This document shows, in pieces, positions 33,631 to 42,350 of a stretch of DNA of 64,000 nt. This DNA comes from SZUA-545 sp050297855 (GTDB lineage: Bacteria > Campylobacterota > Campylobacteria > Campylobacterales > SZUA-545), in NCBI GenBank assembly GCA_050297855.1, contig JBNKTC010000010.1, positions 1 to 64,000 on the forward strand, read 5' to 3'. Each line of letters starts with the position of its first letter. Within the stretch, counting starts at the first letter, position 1. The notes under the pieces are model-generated. The model ran no database searches, had not been told where the DNA came from, and worked only from the letters and a program-made list of their open reading frames with translations. The position numbers and the translations under genes are program-made.

Positions 33631-33653
33631 TAAGAGAGGGCCAAAGCCCCCTC
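33631..33653 (-). terminator. Terminator after the first amtB gene
   Basis: On the minus strand GAGGGGGC-TTTG-GCCCTCTC forms an 8-bp stem with one G-U pair, followed by TTATT, 11 nt after the amtB stop. It separates ammonium genes from the phosphate-type array that follows. Confidence 0.65.
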
Positions 33654-33664
33654 GGGGAGGTGGA

Positions 33665-34855
33665 TTATGCTTTGGATTTGACGAATTCAGGGTAGCTTTC
33701 CAGACCGCACTCTTCGACATCCAGGCCTTCGTATTCGCCCTCTTCGGTTGTCCGCAGCGGGAAGAACTTGTTGATGACCGTGAGGATGATATAGGAGCTG
33801 ACAAAGGCAAAAACCGCTACAACGACAATCCCTTTGAGCTGTCCCATCAGGGTGATATCCTCACCGTTTGCGGCAAAAATACCGACAGCCAGTGTCCCCC
33901 AGATACCGTTGACCAGGTGGACGGAAAGGGCACCGACGGGATCGTCGATCTTAAGGCTGTCAAAGAAGGGAACGGCAAAAACAACCAGGAATGCACCGAC
34001 TGCACCGATGATAATCGGTTCATAGACAGAATAGAGATCCGGCCCGGCCGTAATGGCCACAAGCCCGCCCAGGGCACCGTTGAGGATCATTGTGATATCC
34101 AGTTTCCGGTACTTCAGGTACATAAGGGCACCGGCGAAGATGGCACCGACGAGGCCGGCCGTATTGGTATTCATAATTGTCAGTGCAACGGCATCTGCGC
34201 TCTCTTTGCTGGAGATGGCACCGACAGAGCCGCCGTTAAAACCGAACCAGCCGATCCAGAGCAGGAAGGCGCCCAGGGTAACGAGGGGGATGTTGGAAGC
34301 GGGCATCGCTTTGATCTTACCGTCTTTGGCATAACGTCCTTTACGGGAACCGATGATCAGAATGGCCGCAAGCAGAGCCCAGCCGCCCGTTGAGTGGATG
34401 ACGGTGGACCCGGCAAGGTCGTACATGGAGAGGTCCAGAATCGTATCGGCAAGCATATTCGCCCCCCAGGACCAGTTGACGACGACGGGGTAGATCACAC
34501 CGGCCATGATGATCGTAAAGAGGGCTAGGGGAAGGACACGGGCCCGTTCGCTGATTCCGCCGCTCATAATATTGACGACTTTACCGACAAAGGCCATCTG
34601 GAACAAAAAGGCGGCATAGATACTCATGGAACTGTTCTCCCACGCACCGAAGGCGATCGTATAACCGATCAGTAGAAACATAAACGAGGCGACGGCATAG
34701 ATCATCGTATTCATCATCAATACGGCTGAGACGTTTTTGGTCCGTACCAATCCTGCTTCGAGCATGGCGAATCCGGGTACCATGAAGATGATCAGGGTCA
34801 TTGCAAAGATTGCAAAGAAGGTGTCAAATATATAGGCTATATCTTGAGGTTGCAA
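33665..34855 (-). CDS. amtB: Ammonium transporter (Amt family), copy 1
   Basis: The 396-residue channel has about eleven membrane helices. Its N-terminal part reads AYIFDTFFAIFAMTLIIFMVPGFAMLEAGLVRTKN, followed by DLAGSTVIHSTGGWALLAAILIIGSRKGRY (pore His), LLWIGWFGFNGGSVGAI, and DDPVGALSVHLVNGIWGTLAVGIF (second pore His). The C-terminal tail GLDVEECGLESYPEF is the GlnK-contact tail. The start is TTG at 34855, 6 nt after AAAGGAG. It lies downstream of a terminator and glnK, so it may have lower or separate expression. Confidence 0.95.
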   Translation of the reverse strand: MQPQDIAYIFDTFFAIFAMTLIIFMVPGFAMLEAGLVRTKNVSAVLMMNTMIYAVASFMFLLIGYTIAFGAWENSSMSIYAAFLFQMAFVGKVVNIMSGGISERARVLPLALFTIIMAGVIYPVVVNWSWGANMLADTILDLSMYDLAGSTVIHSTGGWALLAAILIIGSRKGRYAKDGKIKAMPASNIPLVTLGAFLLWIGWFGFNGGSVGAISSKESADAVALTIMNTNTAGLVGAIFAGALMYLKYRKLDITMILNGALGGLVAITAGPDLYSVYEPIIIGAVGAFLVVFAVPFFDSLKIDDPVGALSVHLVNGIWGTLAVGIFAANGEDITLMGQLKGIVVVAVFAFVSSYIILTVINKFFPLRTTEEGEYEGLDVEECGLESYPEFVKSKA

Positions 34856-34887
34856 AGAGAGCTCCTTTGGAAGTGGAAAGGGCGCAA

Positions 34888-34915
34888 AAAAACGGCAGCA
34901 TCAGACTACCGTTTT
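34888..34915 (-). terminator. Intrinsic terminator after glnK
   Basis: On the minus strand AAAACGGTAG-loop-CTGCCGTTTTTTT forms a 10-bp stem with one wobble and a run of seven T. It lies 79 nt past the glnK stop and 33 bp before the next amtB. Confidence 0.85.
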
Positions 34916-34993
34916 GAATTTGCGATCCTTTTAGTATGCAATTATACTTCCAAAGGATTAAGAAGATTGATTAAAAAATAATCAATTTGTAAT

Positions 34994-35332
34994 TTAGACT
35001 GCCTCGTTATCGGTCTCACCGGTACGGATACGTACCGCTTTTTCGATGGCAGAGACAAAGATCTTACCGTCACCGATCTTGCCGGTTTTGGCATTGTCGG
35101 AGATCAGCTTGATGATCTCGTCGACCTGCTCGTCGTTTACGACCAGGTCGATTTTGATTTTAGGAAGGAAATCGACGACATACTCAGCCCCACGGTAAAG
35201 TTCCGTGTGGCCCTGCTGTCTACCATAACCTTTGACTTCGCTTACCGTCATACCGGAGATACCGGCTTCGACAAGCGCTTCTTTTACATCTTCCAGTTTG
35301 AAAGGTTTGATGATTGCTTCAATTTTTTTCAT
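34994..35332 (-). CDS. glnK: Nitrogen regulatory PII protein
   Basis: The 112-residue PII protein begins MKKIEAIIKPFKLEDVKEAL. The T-loop GYGRQQGHTELYRGAEY carries Tyr51, the usual uridylylation site, and the B-loop TGKIGDGKIFV binds ATP/2-oxoglutarate. PII blocks Amt channels when nitrogen is plentiful. It lies 15 nt after one amtB and before the other, so GlnK is preferred over GlnB by context only. Confidence 0.95.
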   Translation of the reverse strand: MKKIEAIIKPFKLEDVKEALVEAGISGMTVSEVKGYGRQQGHTELYRGAEYVVDFLPKIKIDLVVNDEQVDEIIKLISDNAKTGKIGDGKIFVSAIEKAVRIRTGETDNEAV

Positions 35333-35347
35333 GAGTATTCCCTCCTG

Positions 35348-36562
35348 TTATTTCGCGTTTTTGATAAACTCAGGATACGCTTCAAGACCTGTTTCATGTT
35401 GATCAAGACCATCATACTCTTCTTGCTCATCAACTCTCAGACCCATCACCATTTTGATGATGTACCATACAACAAAGGAGGCAATGAAGACAAACAGACC
35501 GATTACGACAATCCCTTTGATTTGTGCCATTATAGTTACATCAGGATTAAAGATACCTACGGCCAGTGTACCCCAGATACCCGCAACGAGGTGAACAGAA
35601 AGGGCACCGACGGGATCATCGATTTTCATTTTGTCAAAGAACGGAATGGCGAAGACTACCAGCGCACCACCGACAATACCTTCGATAAACGCTACACCCA
35701 TACCGATGTCAGGACCCGCAGTTACGGAAACAAGACCGGCAAGCGCACCGTTAAGTACCATTGTAAGGTCCACTTTTTTGTAGATCAGCTGAGTCATGAC
35801 AGCAGCCATAACCGCACCGGCAGCAGCACCCATATTAGTAGAAGCAACAACCAGAGAGATCGCATCGATATCGGCTTTTGTACCCATTGCCAGTACGGAA
35901 CCGCCGTTGAAGCCGAACCATCCGAGCCAGAGGATGAATGTACCGAGAGTCGCCAGTGGCAGGTTGGAACCTGGAATCGGCTTAACTGCACCGTTTTTGT
36001 CGTATTTACCTTTTCGCGCACCGAGGATAAGCACACCCGCAAGAGCAGCCCAACCACCGACAGAGTGAACGATTGTAGAACCGGCGAAGTCGCTGAATCC
36101 TGCGATCAGACCACCAAGCTCAGTACCACCCCATGTCCAGTGACCCTGAAGTGGATAGATAACACCTGTCAGGACAACAACGAAAATGAAGAAAGGCCAC
36201 ATTTTCATACGCTCAGCAACTGTACCGGAGATAACGGATGCCGCTGTCGCTACGAACATTACCTGGAAAAAGAAGTCAGATGCAGCTGGATAACCGTCAC
36301 CACCTGTCATACTAGGAACACCGAAGCTTCCCATTAAAGCACTGCCTTCTCCATACATCAGGTTGTACCCAATGAAATAGTAAACAATTGATGCGATGGC
36401 AAAAAGCCCCACATTTTTTGTTAGAATCGTAGCCGTGTTCTTAGAACGGGTAAGACCCGCCTCGAGCATAGCAAAACCGGCAGCCATCCACATGACGAGC
36501 ACACCACTAAAGACGAATAAAAAGCCAGTCAGAATATACTGGACATCTGAAAAGTTTTCCAT
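35348..36562 (-). CDS. amtB: Ammonium transporter (Amt family), copy 2
   Basis: The 404-residue Amt protein shares the fold marks of the neighbouring copy: VLVMWMAAGFAMLEAGLTRSKN, DFAGSTIVHSVGGWAALAGVLILGARKGKY, LWLGWFGFNGGSVLAM, DDPVGALSVHLVAGIWGTLAVGIF and the tail YDGLDQHETGLEAYPEF. It has more A/T at third positions than its neighbours and other Amt-rich codon habits, by eye. It is first in the amtB-glnK unit, with ATG 36562 after AAAGGAGAAAAGT. The two copies are diverged, so not a recent tandem duplication. Confidence 0.95.
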   Translation of the reverse strand: MENFSDVQYILTGFLFVFSGVLVMWMAAGFAMLEAGLTRSKNTATILTKNVGLFAIASIVYYFIGYNLMYGEGSALMGSFGVPSMTGGDGYPAASDFFFQVMFVATAASVISGTVAERMKMWPFFIFVVVLTGVIYPLQGHWTWGGTELGGLIAGFSDFAGSTIVHSVGGWAALAGVLILGARKGKYDKNGAVKPIPGSNLPLATLGTFILWLGWFGFNGGSVLAMGTKADIDAISLVVASTNMGAAAGAVMAAVMTQLIYKKVDLTMVLNGALAGLVSVTAGPDIGMGVAFIEGIVGGALVVFAIPFFDKMKIDDPVGALSVHLVAGIWGTLAVGIFNPDVTIMAQIKGIVVIGLFVFIASFVVWYIIKMVMGLRVDEQEEYDGLDQHETGLEAYPEFIKNAK

Positions 36563-36758
36563 ACTTTTCTCCTTTGTTGAAATTGATTACGAACATTGTA
36601 CGTAAAAATGACACAACTCGGTGATTAAAAAATGATCATAATGGCGATTACGTATAAAAAAGTGTAATTTATCGGGTAAACACTTTTTTGTTATGATTTG
36701 CCATCAGATAGTCAAGCTTACAGTATATATATAAATATAGTTATAAAGTGAGGAGAGA

Positions 36759-37826
36759 ATGGAACGACGCAGTTTTTTAAAACGCACAGCCGTTGCCGGT
36801 GCCGCCGCTGCGGCAGCCGCGACGCCGGCCTTTGCGAAAAAGAAGGTCCGCCTGAAACTGGCGACAAGCTGGCCGGCACGCTTCAGCATCATGGGGACCG
36901 GTGTCGAGCGGTTTGCCAAAAACGTCAAAAAGATGAGCGGCGGGACGCTCGATATCAAGGTCTACCCGGCAGGGACGCTGATCCCGGCCCTTTCGGTTTT
37001 CGATGCCGCGAGCAAGGGACAGATCGACGCCTTTCACTCCGGTCCTTACTACTGGAAAGGGAAAAACCCGGCTTTCTCCCTTTTTACAGGATTCCCCTTC
37101 GGGTTTACGCCCGAAGAGCACGGTGCATGGATGCAGCACGGCGGCGGGATGGAGCTGTGGCGCAAGCTCTATGCGGATCACAACCTCTACCCGTTGATGG
37201 GGGGAAATACAGGTACCCAGATGGGCGGATGGTTCCGTAAGGCGATTAAATCACCGGCTGACCTTAAGGGGCTTAAGATGCGGATTCCCGGGCTCGGCGG
37301 TGAAGTGATGAGCAAGCTCGGTGTCAACCCGGTTCTGATGGCCGCGGGCGATATCTACACGTCACTGGAGCGCGGTACGATCGATGCGACAGAGTGGATC
37401 GCCCCGGCACACGACCTGAAAATGGGCTTTGACAAAGTGGCCAAACACTACTACACCGGCTGGCATGAACCGGGAAGTATGCTGGAGATCACTTTTAATA
37501 AAAAGGTGTGGGAAGGTCTCAGCAAGGAGCATAGAGAGATCATAGAGATCGCCAGCGGCGAGATGCACGCCTATATGATGTACGAGTTCATGGCGGAGAA
37601 TGCCAAGGCTCTTAAGAAGATCGACCATAAAAAGATCACGATCGGTACCCTGCCCGAATCGGTTCTTGACGGGGCGAAAAAAGCCTTTGACGAAGTGGTC
37701 AAAGAGCAGTCGGCGGCCAGCAAGGATTTTGCCGAAGTGTGGAAAAGCTGCAAAGCGTTTAAAGCAAGCGTCGGGGAGTGGAGCCGTCTGGGTATCGGAG
37801 CCTTCCTTGCAGCACGCGACGCGTGA
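36759..37826 (+). CDS. TRAP-type substrate-binding protein (DctP family), Tat-exported
   Basis: A 355-residue periplasmic binding protein. The N-terminus MERRSFLKRTAVAGAAAAAAA carries a twin-arginine motif and a Sec-avoiding alanine core ending TPAFA. The mature part begins KVRLKLATSWPARFSIMG and shows DctP/TakP-like blocks: VKKMSGGTLDIKVYPAGTLIP, LKGLKMRIPGLGGEVMSKLGVNPVLM, and YTSLERGTIDATEWIAPAHDLKMGF. This last resembles the 2-oxoacid-binding TakP group. No dctQ or dctM membrane genes are adjacent, so it is an orphan binding protein here. The stop overlaps a lipoprotein gene. Confidence 0.9.
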   Translation: MERRSFLKRTAVAGAAAAAAATPAFAKKKVRLKLATSWPARFSIMGTGVERFAKNVKKMSGGTLDIKVYPAGTLIPALSVFDAASKGQIDAFHSGPYYWKGKNPAFSLFTGFPFGFTPEEHGAWMQHGGGMELWRKLYADHNLYPLMGGNTGTQMGGWFRKAIKSPADLKGLKMRIPGLGGEVMSKLGVNPVLMAAGDIYTSLERGTIDATEWIAPAHDLKMGFDKVAKHYYTGWHEPGSMLEITFNKKVWEGLSKEHREIIEIASGEMHAYMMYEFMAENAKALKKIDHKKITIGTLPESVLDGAKKAFDEVVKEQSAASKDFAEVWKSCKAFKASVGEWSRLGIGAFLAARDA

Positions 37827-38224
37827 GGTCTCTGCTGGTTGTAATCCTGCTCTTGGTTTTTCAGGGGTGTGAGGAGAAGCGCGAGATATTTGCCCGCTTT
37901 CTGACAACCGATAGGTTTGAGGTGACATGCGTGGATATTAACCGTTCCTCCGCGGATTCTGTCGCACTGAAATCCACCCTGGATGCAGAAGGGTTTGCCA
38001 CCGAGTCGGAGTGCGATTTTCGTGTCGATCTTTTAAAAAGCTACGCCGCGTGCAGCGCCAAGGAGTTTCCCGGCGCGTCACGCGGTGTTATCCGCCTGGA
38101 GCTTTCCGGTTCGGGAAAAAATCTATACCAGGTACAGCAGGAGTTTGACGATGGGCAAGAGGATGCCGTCATCCGTCGCCTTGCGGCACGGATGAAAGAG
38201 GATCTTACGACTGTTTTACCGTAA
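37823..38224 (+). CDS. Small lipoprotein of unknown function
   Basis: A 133-residue protein from GTG 37823, overlapping the binding-protein stop by 4 nt (GTGA). MRSLLVVILLLVFQGCEEKR is a lipoprotein signal with the cysteine near residue 16, though FQG before it is a loose lipobox. The rest, DRFEVTCVDINRSSADSVALKSTLDAEGF and VIRLELSGSGKNLYQVQQEFDDGQEDAVIRRLAARM, has no family I recognise. Coupled translation suggests work with the Tat-exported binding protein. An earlier in-frame start exists but would sit inside the preceding gene and spoil the signal. Its 3' end overlaps the opposing gene by 20 bp. Confidence 0.7.
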   Translation: MRSLLVVILLLVFQGCEEKREIFARFLTTDRFEVTCVDINRSSADSVALKSTLDAEGFATESECDFRVDLLKSYAACSAKEFPGASRGVIRLELSGSGKNLYQVQQEFDDGQEDAVIRRLAARMKEDLTTVLP

Positions 38225-38591
38225 TCTCGGCACGGACTTTTTCGTAAAACTCGTCGTCGGTAAAAGCGTCGGCAGGGTAGGTGAAGGTGGTGAGGTTACC
38301 CAGCGCTTTGCACACTTCGTGTAGCTGGGAGAAGGTATATTCGGCCCCTTCCTTATTCGTCGCCGGCATCATGACGGCAAAGACATCCCCCTCGTAAAAG
38401 ACCATATCCGATTTGCGTGAGGCTTTTTTGAGGATATCCGCCATCATGTCCGAGGCCATCTCGCTGTCGTTTTTAAAGATGATGACACTCAGTACATGGC
38501 CCTCCGCCACTTCGTCGTCGTAACGCTCCAGCGTATTGACGTCGTGGACTATCGCATTTTTCAGGTCGCTGAAACCGCACAAAACACCCAT
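38205..38591 (-). CDS. Conserved-looking hypothetical protein, 128 residues
   Basis: The cytosolic-looking protein begins MGVLCGFSDLKNAIVHDVNTLERYDDEVAEGHVLSVIIF. MVFYEGDVFAVMMPATNKEGAEYTFSQLHEVCKAL follows. No signal peptide or membrane segment is seen. The alternation of strands and helices suggests a small alpha/beta domain, and the VFAVMMPATN stretch is faintly GGDEF-like without its active-site motif. I do not recognise the family. It is convergent with the lipoprotein gene, overlapping by 20 bp, and divergent from pyrC. Confidence 0.65.
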   Translation of the reverse strand: MGVLCGFSDLKNAIVHDVNTLERYDDEVAEGHVLSVIIFKNDSEMASDMMADILKKASRKSDMVFYEGDVFAVMMPATNKEGAEYTFSQLHEVCKALGNLTTFTYPADAFTDDEFYEKVRAEITVKQS

Positions 38592-38721
38592 CGCATCCCC
38601 TTTTATAAATATCTAATATTTAATAGTGGCACATTCCATATAAAAAAGCATATAAAAACCGGGGATTTGCAAAACGGCCAAATTTGCCTATAATGTCAAA
38701 AAAATATGAAGGGTATCGATT

Positions 38722-39723
38722 ATGAGTCTGACGTTACACTCCCCGCTGGATATGCACCTCCACCTGCGAGACGGCGAGATGATGGAAAATGTGGCCGCCT
38801 ATACGGCCGATCACTTTGCCGGGGCGATGGTCATGCCCAACCTGCTGCCGCCGGTAACGACCAAAGAGGCGGTCGAAAGTTATAAGGCCCGTATCAAGGC
38901 TGCATGCGGCGATGCGGCCTTTGAACCCTACATGACCCTTTTTTTAAAAGAGGCGCTGACCCCGGAATTCCTTGAGAGCGTTAAAGGGAACATCATCGCG
39001 GTAAAACTCTATCCCAGCGGTGTGACGACCAACTCCGACACGGGGCTCGCCTCCATCGATACGGAGAGACTGCGTCCGACCCTTGAGGCGATGGCCGAAC
39101 TGGGGATCCCCCTCTCTATCCACGGAGAGACCAACGGATTTGTCATGGACCGGGAGAAAGAGTTTATGCCGGTCTTCGAGGAACTGGCAGCCAAATTCCC
39201 GAAACTGAAGGTGATGATGGAGCATATCAGTTCCAAAGAAGCGGTGGCGACACTGGACAAGTTCGACAACCTCTATGCGACGGTGACGGTCCACCACCTG
39301 CTGCTGACCCTGGATGACGTTATCGGCGGGATGCTCCAGCCCCACGCCTTCTGCAAACCGATCATCAAAACACCCGCCGACCGCGAAGCGATCCAGGAGG
39401 CAGTACTTGCAGGCCATAAAAAACTGATGTTCGGCAGCGACTCCGCCCCCCACCCGAAGACGGCCAAAGAGCGTGCCGGCGGAAGTGCAGGTGCCTTTAC
39501 CGCCCCTATTGCCCTCCCGGCCCTGGCGGAGTTTTTCGACCGTCATGGGAAGCTCGATCTGATGCAGGCGTTTGTGAGTGACAACGCCAGACGTATCTAC
39601 GGGATCACGCCGCCGGAAAAATCGGTTATCCTGGAAAAGGAAGCGTTTACCGTACCCGAAATGATCGGAGAGGTGGTCCCGCTTTTTGCCGGAGAGACGC
39701 TGGCGTTCCGGGTAAAAGCATAA
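38722..39723 (+). CDS. pyrC: Dihydroorotase
   Basis: The 333-residue zinc amidohydrolase closes carbamoyl-aspartate to dihydroorotate in pyrimidine synthesis. The metal motif is in SPLDMHLHLRDGEMMENVA near residue 12. VKLYPSGVTTNSDTG contains the lysine that is carbamylated in this family, and GSDSAPHPKTAKERAGGSAGAF holds the catalytic Asp. Length and motifs match the E. coli class II enzyme. It stands alone with a hairpin after it. Confidence 0.96.
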   Translation: MSLTLHSPLDMHLHLRDGEMMENVAAYTADHFAGAMVMPNLLPPVTTKEAVESYKARIKAACGDAAFEPYMTLFLKEALTPEFLESVKGNIIAVKLYPSGVTTNSDTGLASIDTERLRPTLEAMAELGIPLSIHGETNGFVMDREKEFMPVFEELAAKFPKLKVMMEHISSKEAVATLDKFDNLYATVTVHHLLLTLDDVIGGMLQPHAFCKPIIKTPADREAIQEAVLAGHKKLMFGSDSAPHPKTAKERAGGSAGAFTAPIALPALAEFFDRHGKLDLMQAFVSDNARRIYGITPPEKSVILEKEAFTVPEMIGEVVPLFAGETLAFRVKA

Positions 39724-39740
39724 AATTAAATGACCTAAAA

Positions 39741-39765
39741 GTGGCCGCTTCATCAAGCAGGCCAC
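39741..39765 (+). terminator. Hairpin after pyrC
   Basis: GTGGCCGCTT-CATC-AAGC(A)GGCCAC forms a 10-bp stem with one bulged A, 17 nt past the pyrC stop. T-richness after it is modest (ATGGTATCTAAATTATAACTTTTT), so termination is probable but not certain. Confidence 0.55.
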
Positions 39766-39896
39766 ATGGTATCTAAATTATAACTTTTTCTTATGTAATT
39801 TTCTTCTCTTCCTGATCACTTTTTGCACACCCACTTAATAAAAAATTTCACCTCTTTGGGATAAAATCCATACTAGACTTTCATCGGAGATTTTAC

Positions 39897-42305
39897 ATGC
39901 TAACAGTGGTCAAACGTGATGGCAGATTAGAGCCATTGGACATCAAAAAAATTCAAAAATATACCAATGAGGCGGTTGAAAACCTGAACAATGTATCCCA
40001 GTCAGAGCTTGAGTTGGATGCCAAGATCCAGTTCCGCGACAAGATGAGTACATCGGAGATCCAGCAGACGCTGATCCAGACGGCTGTGGACAAGATCGAC
40101 GTGGACTGCCCCGACTGGACCTTTGTGGCCGCCCGGCTCTTTTTGTACGATCTCTATCACCGTGTCGGTAAGGCGACAAGCGGGGAAAAAGGACACGCCT
40201 ACCAGCACCTGAGCCACTATTTTGAGGTGGGCGAGCGGGAAGGACGGATCCTGACAGGGCTTAAAGAGAAATACGACCTGGACGATCTGAGCAGTTATAT
40301 CAAGCCCGAGCGGGACCTTCAGTTCAACTACCTCGGGATCAAGACGCTCTATGACCGCTACCTTCTGAAAAACCGCGAAGGGGAGCCGATCGAGCTGCCC
40401 CAGCATATGTTTATGGCCGTGGCGATGTTCCTGGCCCAGAACGAGAAGGACAACCAGTACTGGGCGAAACAGTTTTATGACGTTATGTCCAAGTTCGAGG
40501 TGATGGCGGCGACTCCGACGCTCTCCAATGCCAGAACACCGCGCCACCAGCTCTCCTCCTGCTTTGTCGGCTCCACGCCCGACAACATAGAAGGGATCTT
40601 CGATGGGTACAAAGAGAAATCCCTGCTCTCCAAATACGGCGGCGGGATCGGCTGGGACTGGAACAAGGTCCGCGCCAGTGCCTCTTTTATCGACGGCCAC
40701 AAAAACGCTGCGGGCGGGGTCGTGCCGTTTTTGAAGATCGAAAACGACATCGCCGTTGCCGTCGACCAGCTGGGAACACGGAAAGGGGCGATCGCCGTCT
40801 ATATCGAGCCGTGGCACATGGATGTGCTCGACTTCCTCGATCTGCGTAAAAACTCCGGCGAAGAGCGGCGCCGTGCCCATGACCTCTTCCCGGCGATCTG
40901 GATCAACGACCTCTTTATGAAGCGGGTCGAAGCGGACGCGGAGTGGAACCTGTTCGATCCGTTCCATACCGCAGACCTCAGCGACATCCACGGGGAAGCG
41001 TTCGAAAAACGGTATCTGGAGTACGAAGAGGATACCAATACGCCTCGCGTCACGATCAAAGCAAAGGACCTTTGGAAAAAGATCCTGCTGAGTTACTTCG
41101 AGACGGGAAGTCCCTTCCTGGGCTTCAAAGACAGCGCCAACCGCTCCAATCCCAACGACCATGCCGGGGTGGTGCGAAGCTCCAACCTCTGCACGGAGAT
41201 CTTCCAAAACACCAATCCCAACCACTACAAAGTCAAAGTGGAGTACGAACCGGCGAAGTTCGGTGAAACGGGTGAGATCGAATACTTCGAGGAGGAGGAC
41301 GAGGTCACGACCGACGTGGGCGTCCGCAAAAAAGCGAACAAGATCACGGCACTTGACTCCCTAAAAGGCAAACGGGTCTTCGGTGTGAGCAAAGAGGCCG
41401 AAGACGGGATGACGGCGGTGTGCAACCTCGCCAGCGTCAACCTCTCCAAGGTCAATACAAAAGAGGATATCGAGCGGGTCGTCCCGGTAGCGGTACGGAT
41501 GCTCGATAACGTCATCGACCTCAACTTCTATCCGCTGCGAAAGGTCAAAACGACCAACCTCAAATCCCGAGCCATCGGCCTGGGTGTCATGGGCGAAGCG
41601 CAGATGCTGGCCGAGAACGGCTGTATGTGGGGAAGCGAAGAGCACTTCAGAAAAGTGGACGAGGTGATGGAGATGATCAGCTACAACGCCATCCACACCT
41701 CCAGCGAACTGGCACTTGAGAAAGGGTGCTACCCCAATTTCGAAGGCTCCAAGTGGTCCAATGGGATCATGCCGATCGATACGGCCAACAAAGAGGCGAT
41801 GAAACTGATCGACCGCGGCGGCCTGTTCGGGTACGAATACAACTGGGACGACCTGCGGGCGAAGGTGAAAAAAGACGGGATGCGAAACGGCTACCTGATG
41901 GCTATTGCGCCGACCTCTTCCATCTCTATCCTCACGGGTACGACTCAGACGATCGAGCCGATCTACAAGCGGAAATGGTTTGAAGAGAACCTCTCCGGTC
42001 TTATCCCTGTCGTCGTACCAAACCTTTCCCCGGATACATGGCAGTACTATACCCCGGCGTATGACCTGGATCAGCGCATCCTGGTCCAGGCGGCGGCGAT
42101 CCGCCAGAAGTGGATCGATCAGGGCCAGAGCCTCAATATCTTCATGACCCTGGACAAAGCGAGCGGTAAGGTACTGAACGATATCTATATGTTGGCCTGG
42201 AAACTGGGCTGCAAGTCGACGTACTACCTGCGAAGCCAGTCTCCCGAAGCGGTCGAAGAGACCGACGTGGCGGACCGAAGCATCGAATGTGAAGGGTGCC
42301 AGTAA
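39897..42305 (+). CDS. nrdA: Ribonucleoside-diphosphate reductase class I, alpha subunit
   Basis: The 802-residue catalytic subunit makes dNDPs from NDPs. An ATP-cone allosteric domain fills about residues 1-90 (LTVVKRDGRLEPLDIKKIQKYTNEAVENL). Catalytic landmarks follow: HQLSSCFVGST, RSSNLCTEIF (radical cysteine), the paired tyrosines in KSTYYLRSQSPE, and the C-terminal redox pair in IECEGCQ. The beta subunit gene nrdB is not next to it. A -10-like TAAAAT lies about 35 bp upstream of the ATG. Confidence 0.96.
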   Translation: MLTVVKRDGRLEPLDIKKIQKYTNEAVENLNNVSQSELELDAKIQFRDKMSTSEIQQTLIQTAVDKIDVDCPDWTFVAARLFLYDLYHRVGKATSGEKGHAYQHLSHYFEVGEREGRILTGLKEKYDLDDLSSYIKPERDLQFNYLGIKTLYDRYLLKNREGEPIELPQHMFMAVAMFLAQNEKDNQYWAKQFYDVMSKFEVMAATPTLSNARTPRHQLSSCFVGSTPDNIEGIFDGYKEKSLLSKYGGGIGWDWNKVRASASFIDGHKNAAGGVVPFLKIENDIAVAVDQLGTRKGAIAVYIEPWHMDVLDFLDLRKNSGEERRRAHDLFPAIWINDLFMKRVEADAEWNLFDPFHTADLSDIHGEAFEKRYLEYEEDTNTPRVTIKAKDLWKKILLSYFETGSPFLGFKDSANRSNPNDHAGVVRSSNLCTEIFQNTNPNHYKVKVEYEPAKFGETGEIEYFEEEDEVTTDVGVRKKANKITALDSLKGKRVFGVSKEAEDGMTAVCNLASVNLSKVNTKEDIERVVPVAVRMLDNVIDLNFYPLRKVKTTNLKSRAIGLGVMGEAQMLAENGCMWGSEEHFRKVDEVMEMISYNAIHTSSELALEKGCYPNFEGSKWSNGIMPIDTANKEAMKLIDRGGLFGYEYNWDDLRAKVKKDGMRNGYLMAIAPTSSISILTGTTQTIEPIYKRKWFEENLSGLIPVVVPNLSPDTWQYYTPAYDLDQRILVQAAAIRQKWIDQGQSLNIFMTLDKASGKVLNDIYMLAWKLGCKSTYYLRSQSPEAVEETDVADRSIECEGCQ

Positions 42306-42350
42306 CGACTGTAATATGCCAGCCGGGATTCTTTTTCCGGTTTCTCCCGT

